DNA from: Bolinopsis microptera | Lineage: Eukaryota; Ctenophora; Tentaculata; Lobata; Bolinopsidae | Direction: 5' to 3' | NCBI RefSeq assembly: GCF_026151205.1 | Contig: NC_087080.1 | Location: forward strand, 5,869,096 to 5,933,095 | Length of the DNA stretch: 64,000 bases | In this document: positions 25,567 to 30,554 of the stretch, piece after piece | How positions within the stretch are numbered: the first letter of the stretch is position 1 | Layout: the number at the start of each line of letters is the position of its first letter | Position numbers and translations under genes: made by a program | The notes under the pieces: model-generated | The model's database searches: none | What the model was told of the DNA's origin: nothing | Seen by the model: only the letters and a program-made list of their open reading frames with translations

Positions 25567-25667
25567 GGTACGCGAAGGAGTTTAGCAACAAGGTGAAGAG
25601 TTACTCGTTAGAGAACCGACTCCTTTTCAGAATACATTCTACCCTCTCGGAGGTACCTGAACATTGA
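1343..25667 (+). CDS. TTC39-like tetratricopeptide-repeat protein, 12 exons
   Basis: Exons: 1343-1416, 2497-2650, 9315-9422, 15840-15946, 16132-16396, 16807-16930, 17096-17262, 17437-17572, 17734-17895, 18115-18284, 25190-25281 and 25568-25667. Joined, they give 1,659 nt (552 residues plus TGA) with every phase matching. Human TTC39 proteins are about 580-680 residues, so this is near full length. Family landmarks seen: MQAIMTF, EVHAEL followed by LYAETLLVRAILTF, LSLLPPKILRLLEFCG, CYWEKMWC, IEKFAIRKAR and LELLYIW. The family (outer-membrane IML2 / TTC39 type) is built of TPR helices, is cytoplasmic and is poorly understood. The ATG at 1343 follows an acceptor-like CAG, so upstream coding exons are possible. 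Introns 2, 3 and 10 (about 6.7, 6.4 and 6.9 kb) contain other genes. The last acceptor is preceded by a TTTCAC tandem repeat. Confidence 0.9.
1807..1862. promoter_or_regulatory. RFX X-box-like and E-box motifs in intron 1
   Basis: GTTGCCAAGTAAC at about 1811 resembles an RFX X-box (two half-sites with a short spacer). It is followed by GTTGTTAC and by CACGTG within GCACGTGCACGTGC at about 1844-1857. The site lies in the first intron of the TTC39-like gene. Motif match only; function not shown. Confidence 0.25.
2651..3298. other. Intron 2, 5' part: no gene seen
   Basis: AT-rich intronic sequence between exon 2 of the TTC39-like gene and the TATA box of the nested protease gene. No ORF, repeat or RNA signature was recognised. 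Confidence 0.4.
3299..3305 (+). promoter_or_regulatory. TATA box of the nested cysteine protease gene
   Basis: TATAAAA lies 48 bases before the protease ATG at 3353. That is a suitable distance for transcription starting near 3330 and a 5' UTR of about 20-25 bases. It supports an independent promoter inside the TTC39-like intron. Consensus match only. Confidence 0.5.
3353..4516 (+). CDS. Papain-family (C1A) cysteine protease with Cys-rich tail
   Basis: Single-exon gene, 387 residues. Residues 1-16 or so form a signal peptide (MKYILLVVFLFGTVGS). Residues about 36-95 match an I29 propeptide inhibitor, with KLGLNKFADMSSEE. The mature domain starts near VDWREEG (122). The catalytic set is present: oxyanion Gln136, nucleophile Cys142 in GSCGSCWAFG, His293 in ANHAV and Asn309 in KNSWG. 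Unusual parts are a Cys-rich insert just before the catalytic His (CKCGNKGCGQW, 278-288) and an acidic hinge followed by a six-Cys tail after 355. It is probably a secreted or lysosomal endopeptidase made as a zymogen. It has its own TATA box and an ATTAAA at 4576-4581. It sits in intron 2 of the TTC39-like gene on the same strand. The lack of introns suggests a possible retrocopy origin, but the frame is intact. Confidence 0.93.
   Translation: MKYILLVVFLFGTVGSKLYSQLSLGAALQKPGQLLSLYTVYSDDEGKEKSADRLKLFTRTVKEIAKGNSDHPSWKLGLNKFADMSSEEKHGFLGLNSSLLHQGKELSFTLKSGKKQKVKEAVDWREEGKTTGVKDQGSCGSCWAFGAVGPLETTYAIMTGKLKSFSEQEYTDCVFPSEGCDGGFYETAWDYSKDNGRLSLTTDAPYTGTSSKRKCKAYKRKHNGLIAAKFHHRKSYYTIPAGEKNLITYLAKSAVGIAFEVTDIFFNYESGIIKDTTCKCGNKGCGQWGMANHAVTAVGYTAKSMIVKNSWGTSWGEKGYFRTARGTDKCEYYRWGAVPKLVKTNKKDNDPAYVPEEEEEDCETETEEGCPCGTVMCEGTCKHAHMC
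4576..4581 (+). terminator. Poly(A) signal of the protease gene
   Basis: ATTAAA lies 60 bases past the protease stop codon and is followed by a T-rich stretch (GTCGTTTTCTTTTTTC) that could act as the downstream element. Consensus-based only. Confidence 0.4.
5122..5434 (-). pseudogene. hAT transposase C-terminal (dimerisation) remnant
   Basis: Minus-strand translation gives LAERSRKYLSAPASSAAPER followed by LFSTAGHILK and, after LSLKPTNFE, GCLFLKKN. This is the hAT dimerisation signature (SA..ER.FS.AG.I followed by LLFLK.N). An acidic tail ends in SSDDES and a stop near 5119. The 5' side is interrupted at 5435 by a MITE; matching reading frame resumes on the other side (about 5806-5890), ending QSYP. 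Only the C-terminus remains, so it cannot encode an active transposase. Confidence 0.75.
5435..5805. mobile_element. 371-bp palindromic MITE nested in the hAT element
   Basis: It is flanked by an 8-bp duplication TCGGATAG at 5427-5434 and 5806-5813. Both arms consist of tandem GACAATTGACCCC units in opposite orientation. The centre (about 5517-5625) is a CTGACC/CAGGACC array with telomere-like CCCTAACCCTAACCC. The duplication length suggests mobilisation by a hAT transposase. No coding capacity. Confidence 0.75.
6136..6748. other. Upstream region of the ShKT gene
   Basis: AT-rich, with TATAAGG at 6573-6579 and a TTTAAAAG at about 6607. Either could serve as a TATA-like element for the ShKT gene, but neither is compelling. 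On the minus strand about 6135-6190 a short acidic reading (SSLRNVEKEEQKN) may be further transposon-derived coding sequence outside the hAT ends. Nothing else recognised. Confidence 0.3.
6749..7372 (+). CDS. Secreted protein with four tandem ShKT domains
   Basis: Single exon, 207 residues. I chose the ATG at 6749 because it starts a clean signal peptide (MKLVIVVLATLLCGGQC); an in-frame upstream start at 6671 would add residues before it. Four ShKT (ShK toxin-like) domains follow back to back, each with six cysteines. They begin CSSIRDYNTQC, CPNLEDTLPQC, CAQLSDYNTHC and CAVARDVSDSC, and end in CSNC, CNGC, CAGC and CNNC. There is almost no linker and no enzyme domain. ShKT folds occur in sea-anemone channel-blocking toxins but also in many non-toxic extracellular proteins, so activity cannot be inferred. 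It lies in intron 2 of the TTC39-like gene. A poly(A) signal AATAAA is at 7583-7588. Confidence 0.85.
   Translation: MKLVIVVLATLLCGGQCEEDCSSIRDYNTQCAGWFDLGYCESDSQFHKQARKLCPSSCSNCGFQFTKQDDCPNLEDTLPQCHKWMLAGKCSYLGQDYDYTMKHCPFSCNGCQVALYGEGEECAQLSDYNTHCRKWAEKGLCDRASHSGFMAKNCSYSCAGCKDEICAVARDVSDSCANYKSRGWCERNHFYYKDIANDCQATCNNCT
7379..7510 (+). repeat. 21-bp tandem repeat directly after the ShKT stop codon
   Basis: Six copies of a 21-bp unit (GTGGAGTCAGGGACGCGTTTA) start seven bases after the stop. The first three are nearly identical; the fourth has an insertion and the fifth and sixth have substitutions. The period is a multiple of three. In the ShKT frame the TAG is followed by open repeats (VESGTRL) until the next TAG at about 7460. 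Confidence 0.85.
7583..7588 (+). terminator. Poly(A) signal of the ShKT gene
   Basis: AATAAA lies about 210 bases after the ShKT stop codon, past the 21-bp repeats. Consensus match only. Confidence 0.4.
7590..8900. other. Intron 2 stretch: G19 run and an unassigned ORF
   Basis: No recognised gene. A run of 19 G lies at 8356-8374. A 103-codon minus-strand ORF (8088-8399) runs from this G-run to a stop at 8088. Its middle (ENSRMALREENKLENLEFLE, then GSYVPVACS) looks less random than average, but I recognise no family. Two KpnI-like GGTACC-containing palindromes lie near 8757-8800. Confidence 0.35.
8903..9150 (-). pseudogene. LINE reverse-transcriptase C-terminal remnant
   Basis: Minus-strand reading gives RLRWYGQ, then, after a frame change near 9107, MPETRFPNFLLDW and KRLRGRPRKGWMACVLEEAA. 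This matches the C-terminal 'RLRW.GH...M...R...K.L.W......RGRP...W' signature of many non-LTR retrotransposon polyproteins. Only about 80 codons remain and there is a frameshift. It lies in intron 2, antisense to the TTC39-like gene. Confidence 0.7.
9803..9850. repeat. Short perfect hairpin
   Basis: AGAAAAGTAAACT pairs with AGTTTACTTTTCT, and an inner CCTAGA pairs with TCTAG, around a ~9-nt loop. It lies in the 3' direction of the frameshifted repeat gene at 9912-10906. It may be a small foldback element or structured 3' sequence. Confidence 0.55.
9912..10906 (-). pseudogene. Galactose-binding-like + ephrin-receptor-like repeat protein, two frameshifts
   Basis: The start at 10906 gives a hydrophobic N-terminus (MTMLIIYRLIFSLSLSHC), then a discoidin/F5-8C-like region (SSDIAANAIDQNLNT... 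WLKIKLDRMYCIDKVVRFQQ ... VTWEIAVFER). Cys-rich ephrin-receptor-like (GCC2/GCC3-type) repeats follow: CPAGTYQ, then repeated CPAGYISNSDG and CTDCPDN. The first frame stops at about 10256, but homologous repeats continue at once in another frame (CAKGTYRDNK). A second shift near 10045 lies in an A-run shorter by one than the sister repeat (AAAA versus AAAAA). The last reading ends DVDDA at a good donor, GTAAGT, near 9907; no following exon was found. It is either a young pseudogene or a gene with two indel errors in the assembly. It is antisense within intron 3... more exactly in the intron after exon 3 of the TTC39-like gene. Confidence 0.65.
11050..11659. repeat. Dispersed repeat, copy 1, left part
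   Basis: Contains CCGG-rich phrases, the phrase GTCACTGATTGATCTG, and a block around TTCTAATGGCATAATGGCCTTT that is itself duplicated (about 11451-11492 and 11580-11621). It matches the copy at 61795-62880 on the same strand, down to CCACAATAAAGCAGGAAC. Non-coding; family unknown. Confidence 0.7.
12169..12210. repeat. 21-bp direct duplication
   Basis: AATAGACCAAAAGCTTGCAA occurs twice in succession inside the 1,378-bp insertion. Simple local duplication. Confidence 0.7.
12741..13044 (-). pseudogene. Non-LTR retrotransposon RT C-terminal fragment
   Basis: About 100 codons resembling the end of CR1/Jockey-like reverse transcriptases: TLYKSMVRSLLEYCCPLW, IQELKSVQKAFNARITGM, LQRRREQF. There are no RT catalytic motifs, which would lie upstream and are missing. 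The fragment starts precisely at the insertion boundary, as expected from 5' truncation during target-primed insertion. Confidence 0.75.
13045..13680. repeat. Dispersed repeat, copy 1, right part
   Basis: Resumes after the insertion with AGGAACCCTCTGCTTGCAAT and continues through TGGGTACCTGCTTTGACTCC, AAATCTCACA and AAGCTACCATG, all matching copy 2 (62562-62700). Further on it has TTCCGGTTGAATATCCGG, also found in copy 2. Similarity fades after about 13200 apart from the CCGG phrases. Confidence 0.65.
13728..13878. repeat. (AGAAAGAGAC)n minisatellite
   Basis: About 15 copies of a 10-bp purine-rich unit with occasional G/C variants. It lies in the intron after exon 3 of the TTC39-like gene. 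Not coding. Confidence 0.9.
13880..15839. other. Intron 3 remainder: no gene seen
   Basis: AT-rich intronic DNA. A 10-bp tandem (GTAAAGGAAT, about 4 copies) lies near 14155-14192. No exon, RNA gene or transposon signature recognised. Confidence 0.4.
18285..19169. other. Intron 10, left part: no exon identified
   Basis: Lies between exon 10 of the TTC39-like gene and the last recognised exon of the antisense receptor. A C-terminal/GPI-signal exon of the receptor would be expected here on the minus strand, but I could not identify one. Very AT-rich from 18690 to 19160. Confidence 0.35.
19170..22345 (-). CDS. GDNF/GAS1-domain receptor-like protein (GFR-alpha-like), 3' end not found
   Basis: Exons on the minus strand, in order: 22270-22345, 20368-20533, 20154-20230, 19819-19965, 19490-19664, 19170-19246. 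All phases match, giving about 239 residues. Exon 1 is a signal peptide (MIWTVLLVIVTFTATTTGQA). Exons 2-3 and exons 5-6 each encode a GDNF/GAS1-type Cys-rich domain: YCDDVLLNCQNEGECFEHYV...CECRDNNYCQRQKC, and LCDEVTYICKYDETCEPL...CKCEDSPYCREQKC. The two domains have the same exon design (166+77 nt and 175+77 nt, same phases), so one arose by duplication. Exon 4 is an acidic/Thr linker. The family binds GDNF-type ligands at the cell surface, usually GPI-anchored. The last exon reaches a GTAAGT donor, or a stop four codons on (CYDSK) if unspliced. It is nested antisense in intron 10 of the TTC39-like gene. Confidence 0.72.
19663..19738. repeat. C26 (G26 on plus) tract between duplicated splice-acceptor sequences
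   Basis: On the plus strand CCTGGGTGGGTGGAATTTAG occurs at both sides of a run of 26 G (19685-19710). On the minus (transcribed) strand this places two near-identical polypyrimidine/CCCAG acceptor sequences around C26, directly before exon 5 of the receptor-like gene. Confidence 0.85.
20270..20350. repeat. Low-complexity TATGTAAAA-like repeat
   Basis: Degenerate tandem of ATGTAAAATACG/ATGCAAA units between exons 2 and 3 of the receptor-like gene. Intronic. Confidence 0.6.
20508..20588 (-). repeat. 27-bp triplication spanning the exon 2 splice acceptor
   Basis: Three head-to-tail copies of a 27-bp unit. On the minus strand each contains TTTGCAG (an acceptor) followed by TGTACTGTGATGACGTATT, the start of exon 2 of the receptor-like gene. 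The third-from-exon copy is partly diverged (CCAGTGTACACTG). Each of the upstream acceptors would add nine codons in frame. Confidence 0.85.
20755..21432 (-). CDS. C2H2 zinc-finger protein, six fingers
   Basis: Single uninterrupted ORF of 225 residues. Six C2H2 fingers begin YVCSKCDYGA, YNCEYCNYSS, YKCAECGFAA, YKCDKCDFTA, HKCDKCDYAT and YKCDQCGFAA. Standard TGERPYK/SGERPYK linkers join fingers 2-3 and 5-6. Fingers 3 and 6 are near copies (FAAARKWTLV), so the array grew by a block duplication. There is no KRAB, BTB or other effector domain. It is likely a nuclear DNA-binding protein of unknown target. It lies in intron 1 of the receptor-like gene on the same strand. It could be an independent intronless gene or an alternative exon; no acceptor in frame before the ATG is evident. 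Confidence 0.85.
   Translation of the reverse strand: MSCDDTEGGSKVTNKRSYVCSKCDYGALFRSTMRRHELTHTYARPCHDGKPVYNCEYCNYSSVSKQNLGRHVRTHTGERPYKCAECGFAAARKWTLVSHLRSQHIHKDNSPCPRTEYAAAEIPFMISHNGNCPYKCDKCDFTAKQLSDLHRHRWTHTRVRRLHKCDKCDYATAKKSNMSDHLRTHSGERPYKCDQCGFAAARKWTLVTHFRTNHTNKLAQVSASK
21903..22051. mobile_element. 149-bp hAT-type MITE
   Basis: Ends CAGGGACAAAAGGA and, on the other strand, AAGGGACAAAAGGA. Flanked by the 8-bp duplication TAACGAAA at 21895-21902 and 22052-22059. The interior is nearly palindromic, with CGCGATTTTT in both directions. It is inserted upstream of the zinc-finger ORF, within intron 1 of the receptor-like gene. Confidence 0.8.
22346..25189. other. Intron 10, right part: no gene; palindromic X-box-like motifs
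   Basis: AT-rich intronic DNA. Two short palindromes lie 38 bases apart at 23171-23184 (GCAACGCGCGTTGC) and 23222-23234 (GTTGCTAAGCAAC), with a CACGTG between them. Both resemble RFX X-boxes. They lie about 830-890 bases upstream of the receptor-like ATG on the minus strand. A TTAGTAATATTAGTAATG low-complexity patch lies at 24060-24130. A 119-codon minus ORF at 24142-24501 is unassigned. Confidence 0.35.
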
Positions 25668-26741
25668 CACTCTGTCCAAGATCACGTGATTAGCGATGAT
25701 TAGTGACGATTAGTGACGATCGATGAGAAATGTTCAAGAGAAAGTCGTTAAAGGTAGTGGTTGTAATTATAAAGATAAGAGACTTGTCCATTCTTACAGA
25801 CTTTAGATACTGATGATGAACTAAAATGTTCGTTTAAAAATTTGTGTGGGGATTATAATATTTGTAGCAACACTTCACTGAACTCATTATTTATGACCGT
25901 GTATAAAAATTGCTGGATTTTAGGACCAACTTTCGTGGAGGTGGATCCAAATTTGTATAAATAATATTCAAATTATGATATTGGACTTTTGCAGTTACTG
26001 ATGTTCTATTTACTGATGTTCCGTCGATTAATCTTTTAGATGACACGGCATTACGGCAATGATTATGCTAAAACTTTGGTTTTGAAACTTTATGACTTGT
26101 TGTTAAAATGTTGACTTACATTTTGAGGTAATTGAGGCCTATTCCTAATTTGTTGCTGTTCATGATTATATTAGTATTACCTGGCACGCCAATCCCAATG
26201 CGCGGCGCTCTTTTCGAGCATCTCGCTATAAGTATACGTGAGACTGAGAGGAGCGAGCAATGCCAATAGAGTTAGACCTGGAGAGTTATGGGCATTGGGC
26301 AAACAACTATTTTGGTCACGTGACAGGCTAGTAAAACACGAATTTGATTGTTTAGGGGTCGGGTTAGGGATAGCTTCGGGGTTGGGATTAGGGTTTATGT
26401 AAAACCGTATTGTTCGGCTGCAATTGCAAAACCATAAAAACCAAAGTCACGTGATAATTTTTGGGCGAGCGCCGAGCGATTTAGTAAGAGCCCCTCATTG
26501 TATAATTATATGCGGCGAAGTTGTTAATTTCAACCATGGTGAATTTTATAAATAAAAATTTAGGCATATATCCCGGGAAAATTGGTTAACATAAGTGATA
26601 AGGAGCAAATTATTATCATTGTTCCTGAACTGATATGATTGCAACAGAGCGATAAATAATAAGATTTAAAAATTTTTTGACAATTTTCCAAACAGTGATG
26701 CAGATGAAGTGTTATTAACCAATCAGTAATTCGGTTACCTT
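25668..26741. other. 3' flank of the TTC39-like gene
   Basis: AT-rich sequence after the stop codon. No AATAAA is found within 500 bases; one lies near 26551. A full GTCACGTGAC E-box palindrome is at about 26315-26324. No exon recognised. Confidence 0.35.
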
Positions 26742-28026
26742 ATAGTAGAGGCTCTTACGGGCATTGTCTGCTCGATACTAGGCAGTGCGCCATCGACAAT
26801 AAGACGCGCGCGCTGACCATTGAATGGTTTTTTAGCTCTTATTTCGGCCAGCACATTATTTTGGAAACAATCGAAAAGTTATAATACTTCCCATATAACA
26901 ATTTTGTTGAAATTTGGTCAGCTTACGTAAACACTTATGTTCTACTGAACCTAATTTAGTTTGAGCAATTTCAATGCTCAGAATTTGAGTTATCAACGAA
27001 TTTATACCTATTTTGTCATTTTTAGACCTCTTAGTCAAGGCCAATCTCTCCCAACTAAATTAGGTTCGGTAGTTAAGTATGATTGGAAGGTTCTGACAAA
27101 TTTTCAGCATGATTCATGTTTAGAAACCGAAGATATGACAGAATAATACGACAAAAATCAACAAATTTCGTCAAATTACGCGACTTTTACACCTAATGTT
27201 GCTCCAAAAGCCGCGCACCATCAAATATGGCACCTAGGCGAAACTCACTGATCATTCCAAAAAGGTATGATAAATTTGGTACTGTGAAAATTCTCACAGT
27301 CTCTAGAAAACGATGGTACAAAAATTTTGAAAATCCGAGCAAGTTTATTTTTATCGTGCACCGCCTATCGATACGCTAGGGACCCCAGATACACCTTCCT
27401 AGACGTATTTTTGACCGTAGAATCGATTAAAAGTGGTTTAAAGATGATTGGACTGACTTTTTGGGGGTAAAATTGCAAAAAAGTGGTAAAAATTTGACTT
27501 TTTTTGCTTGAAGTTTGAATAATTTTTTGCAGTTGTATTAAATCAACCCAAAAATAGTCACATCGTGTTTGCCTACATTTTTCCTTTCCGAGAAGTACCC
27601 ACTTCATATACTTTATCGAAGTTTGAATATTGTCACTCCGCAAGCGTTTTTGCCAAATTTTCGACGCGCACTACGCGCAAAAGCATTTAGTTGTTATCAA
27701 TTGGCACCCGCGCGTTCATCATAAATTTCAAACAGCTATAACTCAGCGAGATTATGTCCGTTCTAGCTCATATTTTCACACTAAATAGAAAATAATGTGA
27801 TCTTATTGCTGACAAAATATGAATATAATTAATCTATTTGCCTTAGAGTAATAGACTGTCAAAGTTTAAAACGCGCATTGGTATAGCACGTGACTAATAA
27901 GGCCAAATTTATACTTCTTAACATATTATCGATCCTTAGACATCATACTATTGTGTCCAATTAGCGGTTAGGTCTCTAAAATTGTAGCAGAAAACACGTC
28001 TTTTTGCCCGTAAGAGCTTCTACTAT
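26742..28026. mobile_element. 1,285-bp non-autonomous element with 22-bp TIRs
   Basis: The left end begins ATAGTAGAGGCTCTTACGGG and the right end, read on the minus strand, matches 21 of 22 bases. I could not settle a target-site duplication (TTACC near both ends is a candidate). The interior has no transposase. A 340-bp internal block (27019-27360) recurs in inverted orientation at 28785-29220. Confidence 0.6.
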
Positions 28027-28033
28027 TACCAGC

Positions 28034-28118
28034 TTACCTGGGGACCCCAGGCTATTGTGTTCATAAATAAAGATTCGACGGAATGACAGGTAGAGCTGCA
28101 GAGCGCCGCCCAATAATA
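28034..28118. mobile_element. ~80-bp miniature element, copy A (diverged)
   Basis: Starts TTACCTGGGGACCCCAGGCT and continues through CGGAATGACAGG, matching copies B-D. The right end is diverged (CGCCGCCCAATAA) and no target-site duplication is readable. Lies eight bases from the TIR of the 1,285-bp element. Confidence 0.6.
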
Positions 28119-28505
28119 ATTAGGATGATGATTAACCTAAATCACTGTCTCTATGCTGATGCACTCGACTGTGACGCGACGCGACTTATTAATTGAACAC
28201 GTTTTCTAGAAGTAGATGCAGCCCTGCAGATGGACTATTCTGTATTCAAACCCCTAGGAGTAGGACTAACTGATAACATTAACTCTAACCTAATCCTAAC
28301 CATATTGCATATGGCTATGCTGAAAGTGAAACCCCAACCCTAACGGGAAATAAAACCAACTTTAATTTCCATGTCACGTAAGCAGTGAGTCCCAATCTGC
28401 GTTAAAAAATACATCCATTCAAGTCAGTTTTGACTGTCGGGGGGCCCTTGACCTTATCTCCAATCTCGAGGTACCATTTTAATGTGATTTAGCACATGAC
28501 ACCCG

Positions 28506-28588
28506 TTACCTGAGGACCCCAGGCTATTATGTTCATTAACATAACAATATAGATTTGGCGGAATGACAGGCTGAGCGCGGCCCAGTAA
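28506..28588. mobile_element. ~80-bp miniature element, copy B
   Basis: Runs from TTACCTGAGGACCCCAGG to GCGCGGCCCAGTAA. Flanked by the 8-bp duplication GACACCCG at 28498-28505 and 28589-28596. Imperfect inverted termini TTACYKGGG. Confidence 0.85.
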
Positions 28589-28784
28589 GACACCCGGAGT
28601 AATTAACTGGGTATACTTATAGGAACCTGGGCCGGGACACTGTGGCGGAAATCACGAGGGCCAGGGCGATCACAATCACATGACAGTGACAGACTGACAC
28701 AAGGGCTATACTAAGTCGTTTCTCAGAGCAATGAAAAAAGAGACTATAAGGCTTATTATATTTTACTAAATTATAAGTAGGGGA

Positions 28785-29220
28785 CGTGCACGATCAAAAT
28801 AAACTTGCTCGGATCAAAATTTGTGTACCATCGTTTTCTAGAGACTGTGAGAATTTTCACAGTACCAAATTTGTCATACTTTTTTGGAATGATCATTGAG
28901 TTTCGTCTAAATGCCATATTTGATGGTGCGCGGCTTTTGGAGCAAAATTAGGTGTTAAAGTCGTGTAATTTGACAAAATTCGTTGATTTTTGTCGTGTTA
29001 TTCTGCTATATCTTCTGTCTTCGGTTCCTAAACATGAATCATGTTACTGGGCCGCGCTCAGCCTGTCATTCCGCCAAATCTATATTGTTAATGAACATAA
29101 TAGCCTGGGGTCCTCAGGTAAGAATCATGCTGAAAATTTGTCATAATCTTCCAATCATACTTAACTACCGAACCTAAATTAATTGGGAGAGATTGGTCTT
29201 GATTTTAAGAGGTCTAAAAA
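28785..29220. repeat. Inverted partial copy of the 1,285-bp element's interior
   Basis: Reverse-complement match to 27019-27360, from GTGCACGATCAAAATAAACT to GGTCTAAAAA, with about 10% differences. It is interrupted at 29044-29121 by miniature element copy C. The two blocks could form a long inverted-repeat stem with a ~1.4 kb loop. Confidence 0.75.
29044..29121. mobile_element. ~80-bp miniature element, copy C (inverted, nested)
   Basis: Minus-orientation copy running from TTACTGGGCCGCGCTCAG to GGGGTCCTCAGGTAA. Flanked by the 8-bp duplication GAATCATG at 29036-29043 and 29122-29129. The inverted partner block at about 27110 carries the uninterrupted target (GCATGATTCATG), which supplies the empty site. 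Confidence 0.9.
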
Positions 29221-29435
29221 TGTTTGATACACGATGTCAATCTTTCACAGCTCGGCCAGGCCTGCAATGGTGCATTTTGCCGATTTAACAAAGATCGGTT
29301 GCGAGAGGTGCATTACATTATTGATTATTGGATGCGCGCGCGGCGCAGCGCAGTACTACCTGGGGATCCCGTGTGACTGAGCCGCGCCGCTGGCCGCGCA
29401 TCAAAGCAAATAACGTTTGCGTTTGATCTCTGATC

Positions 29436-29516
29436 TTACCTGGGGACCTCAGGCTATCATGTTAATAAACATAGAGATTAGGCGGAATGACAGGCTGAGC
29501 GCGGCCCAGTAACGTA
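29436..29516. mobile_element. ~80-bp miniature element, copy D
   Basis: Starts TTACCTGGGGACCTCAGG and ends GCGCGGCCCAGTAACGTA. The 8-mer CTCTGATC flanks it at 29428-29435 and 29517-29524. The right end carries four extra bases (CGTA) relative to copies B and C. Confidence 0.75.
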
Positions 29517-29524
29517 CTCTGATC

Positions 29525-30270
29525 TCGCGTTGCAACCTTAACGGGTGACACCTTCATATAGCCATGTGTATACGCGTACTGCGTGACGCGCTACTGCAAG
29601 CGATAAGGCTCTGGTTAGAGCAAGGTGATACCGGCTAAATAGTTGTATCGTCGTAATATTTGGACGTAAAATATTCACTATTTGGACCGTCGACAAGTCC
29701 AACTCGGCGCGCGTTTTAAAAATTAGAGTTTTAGTGTGATTAATTATAAAATACTATTGTCACGAGACCTTCTATTCAGCAAGTATTCCACTTTCGTAAT
29801 TGAAACAATGCAAAAGCAAAAAGTATGAACCCACTCAGTAAACCCGCATAAGCCTACAACAAAATTATCAAGATCATTAAGATCAAAAATACGTCGTGTC
29901 TGTAAACCAAAAGTGTACTGTGAAATAGTATCAGAGATAGTTGGAGATACAGTACATGATTCCCAAGCGCAGCGATCAAACTTCCTACAAAGCATTGCTG
30001 ATCATCCGTGAGTAGCAATCATGGTGGGCCTAAAATACAATCTTTCTTTTACTTGTGGGTACAAAACCATCAATTGAACCACTTACCGATGGCTGATTTC
30101 TAAATAAATTAGTTATTTGGCTACTATACCTCAGATCATAGTTTTGTGAACACCATAGCTAAGTCAAAAGTAACCAGTCTATAACTCTTACTTCATAATT
30201 TATCAGTGCAAATATTAAATACATGGTCAAACACATAGTTTTCACTCTTATCTTCTAAGATGCTTTAGTA
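29525..30270. other. No gene seen
   Basis: An 83-codon minus-strand ORF at 29744-29995 (LQTRRIFDLNDLDNFVVG region) cannot be assigned to a family; given the surroundings it could be transposon-derived. Nothing else recognised. Confidence 0.3.
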
Positions 30271-30546
30271 CAGTGGCGTAACGAAGGGCCCCGCTGACAC
30301 TGCTGTGCCATCTGAGGGGGGCGCAAAATTGGTGTTTGAATATGGGACAATTTTGATAAACTTAACTGAGGTACTAGCAAAACTGCGCGTTTTGCTCTAG
30401 AAACAAACTTTTTTAGAGATTTTACTGGCGTATCTTAAATCACCTACTTTGTTCAATTTTAGAGAGGGGCACCAAAAGGGGAGGGGGCGCCAACAGGGGG
30501 GCGCATTTTCGGCGGGGGCGTGCCAACAGGCAACGTTACGCCACTG
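30271..30546. mobile_element. 276-bp hAT-type MITE
   Basis: Ends CAGTGGCGTAACG and CGTTACGCCACTG, perfect inverted repeats of 13 bases. Flanked by the 8-bp duplication CTTTAGTA at 30263-30270 and 30547-30554. The interior is G-rich on the plus strand, with no coding capacity. Confidence 0.9.
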
Positions 30547-30554
30547 CTTTAGTA

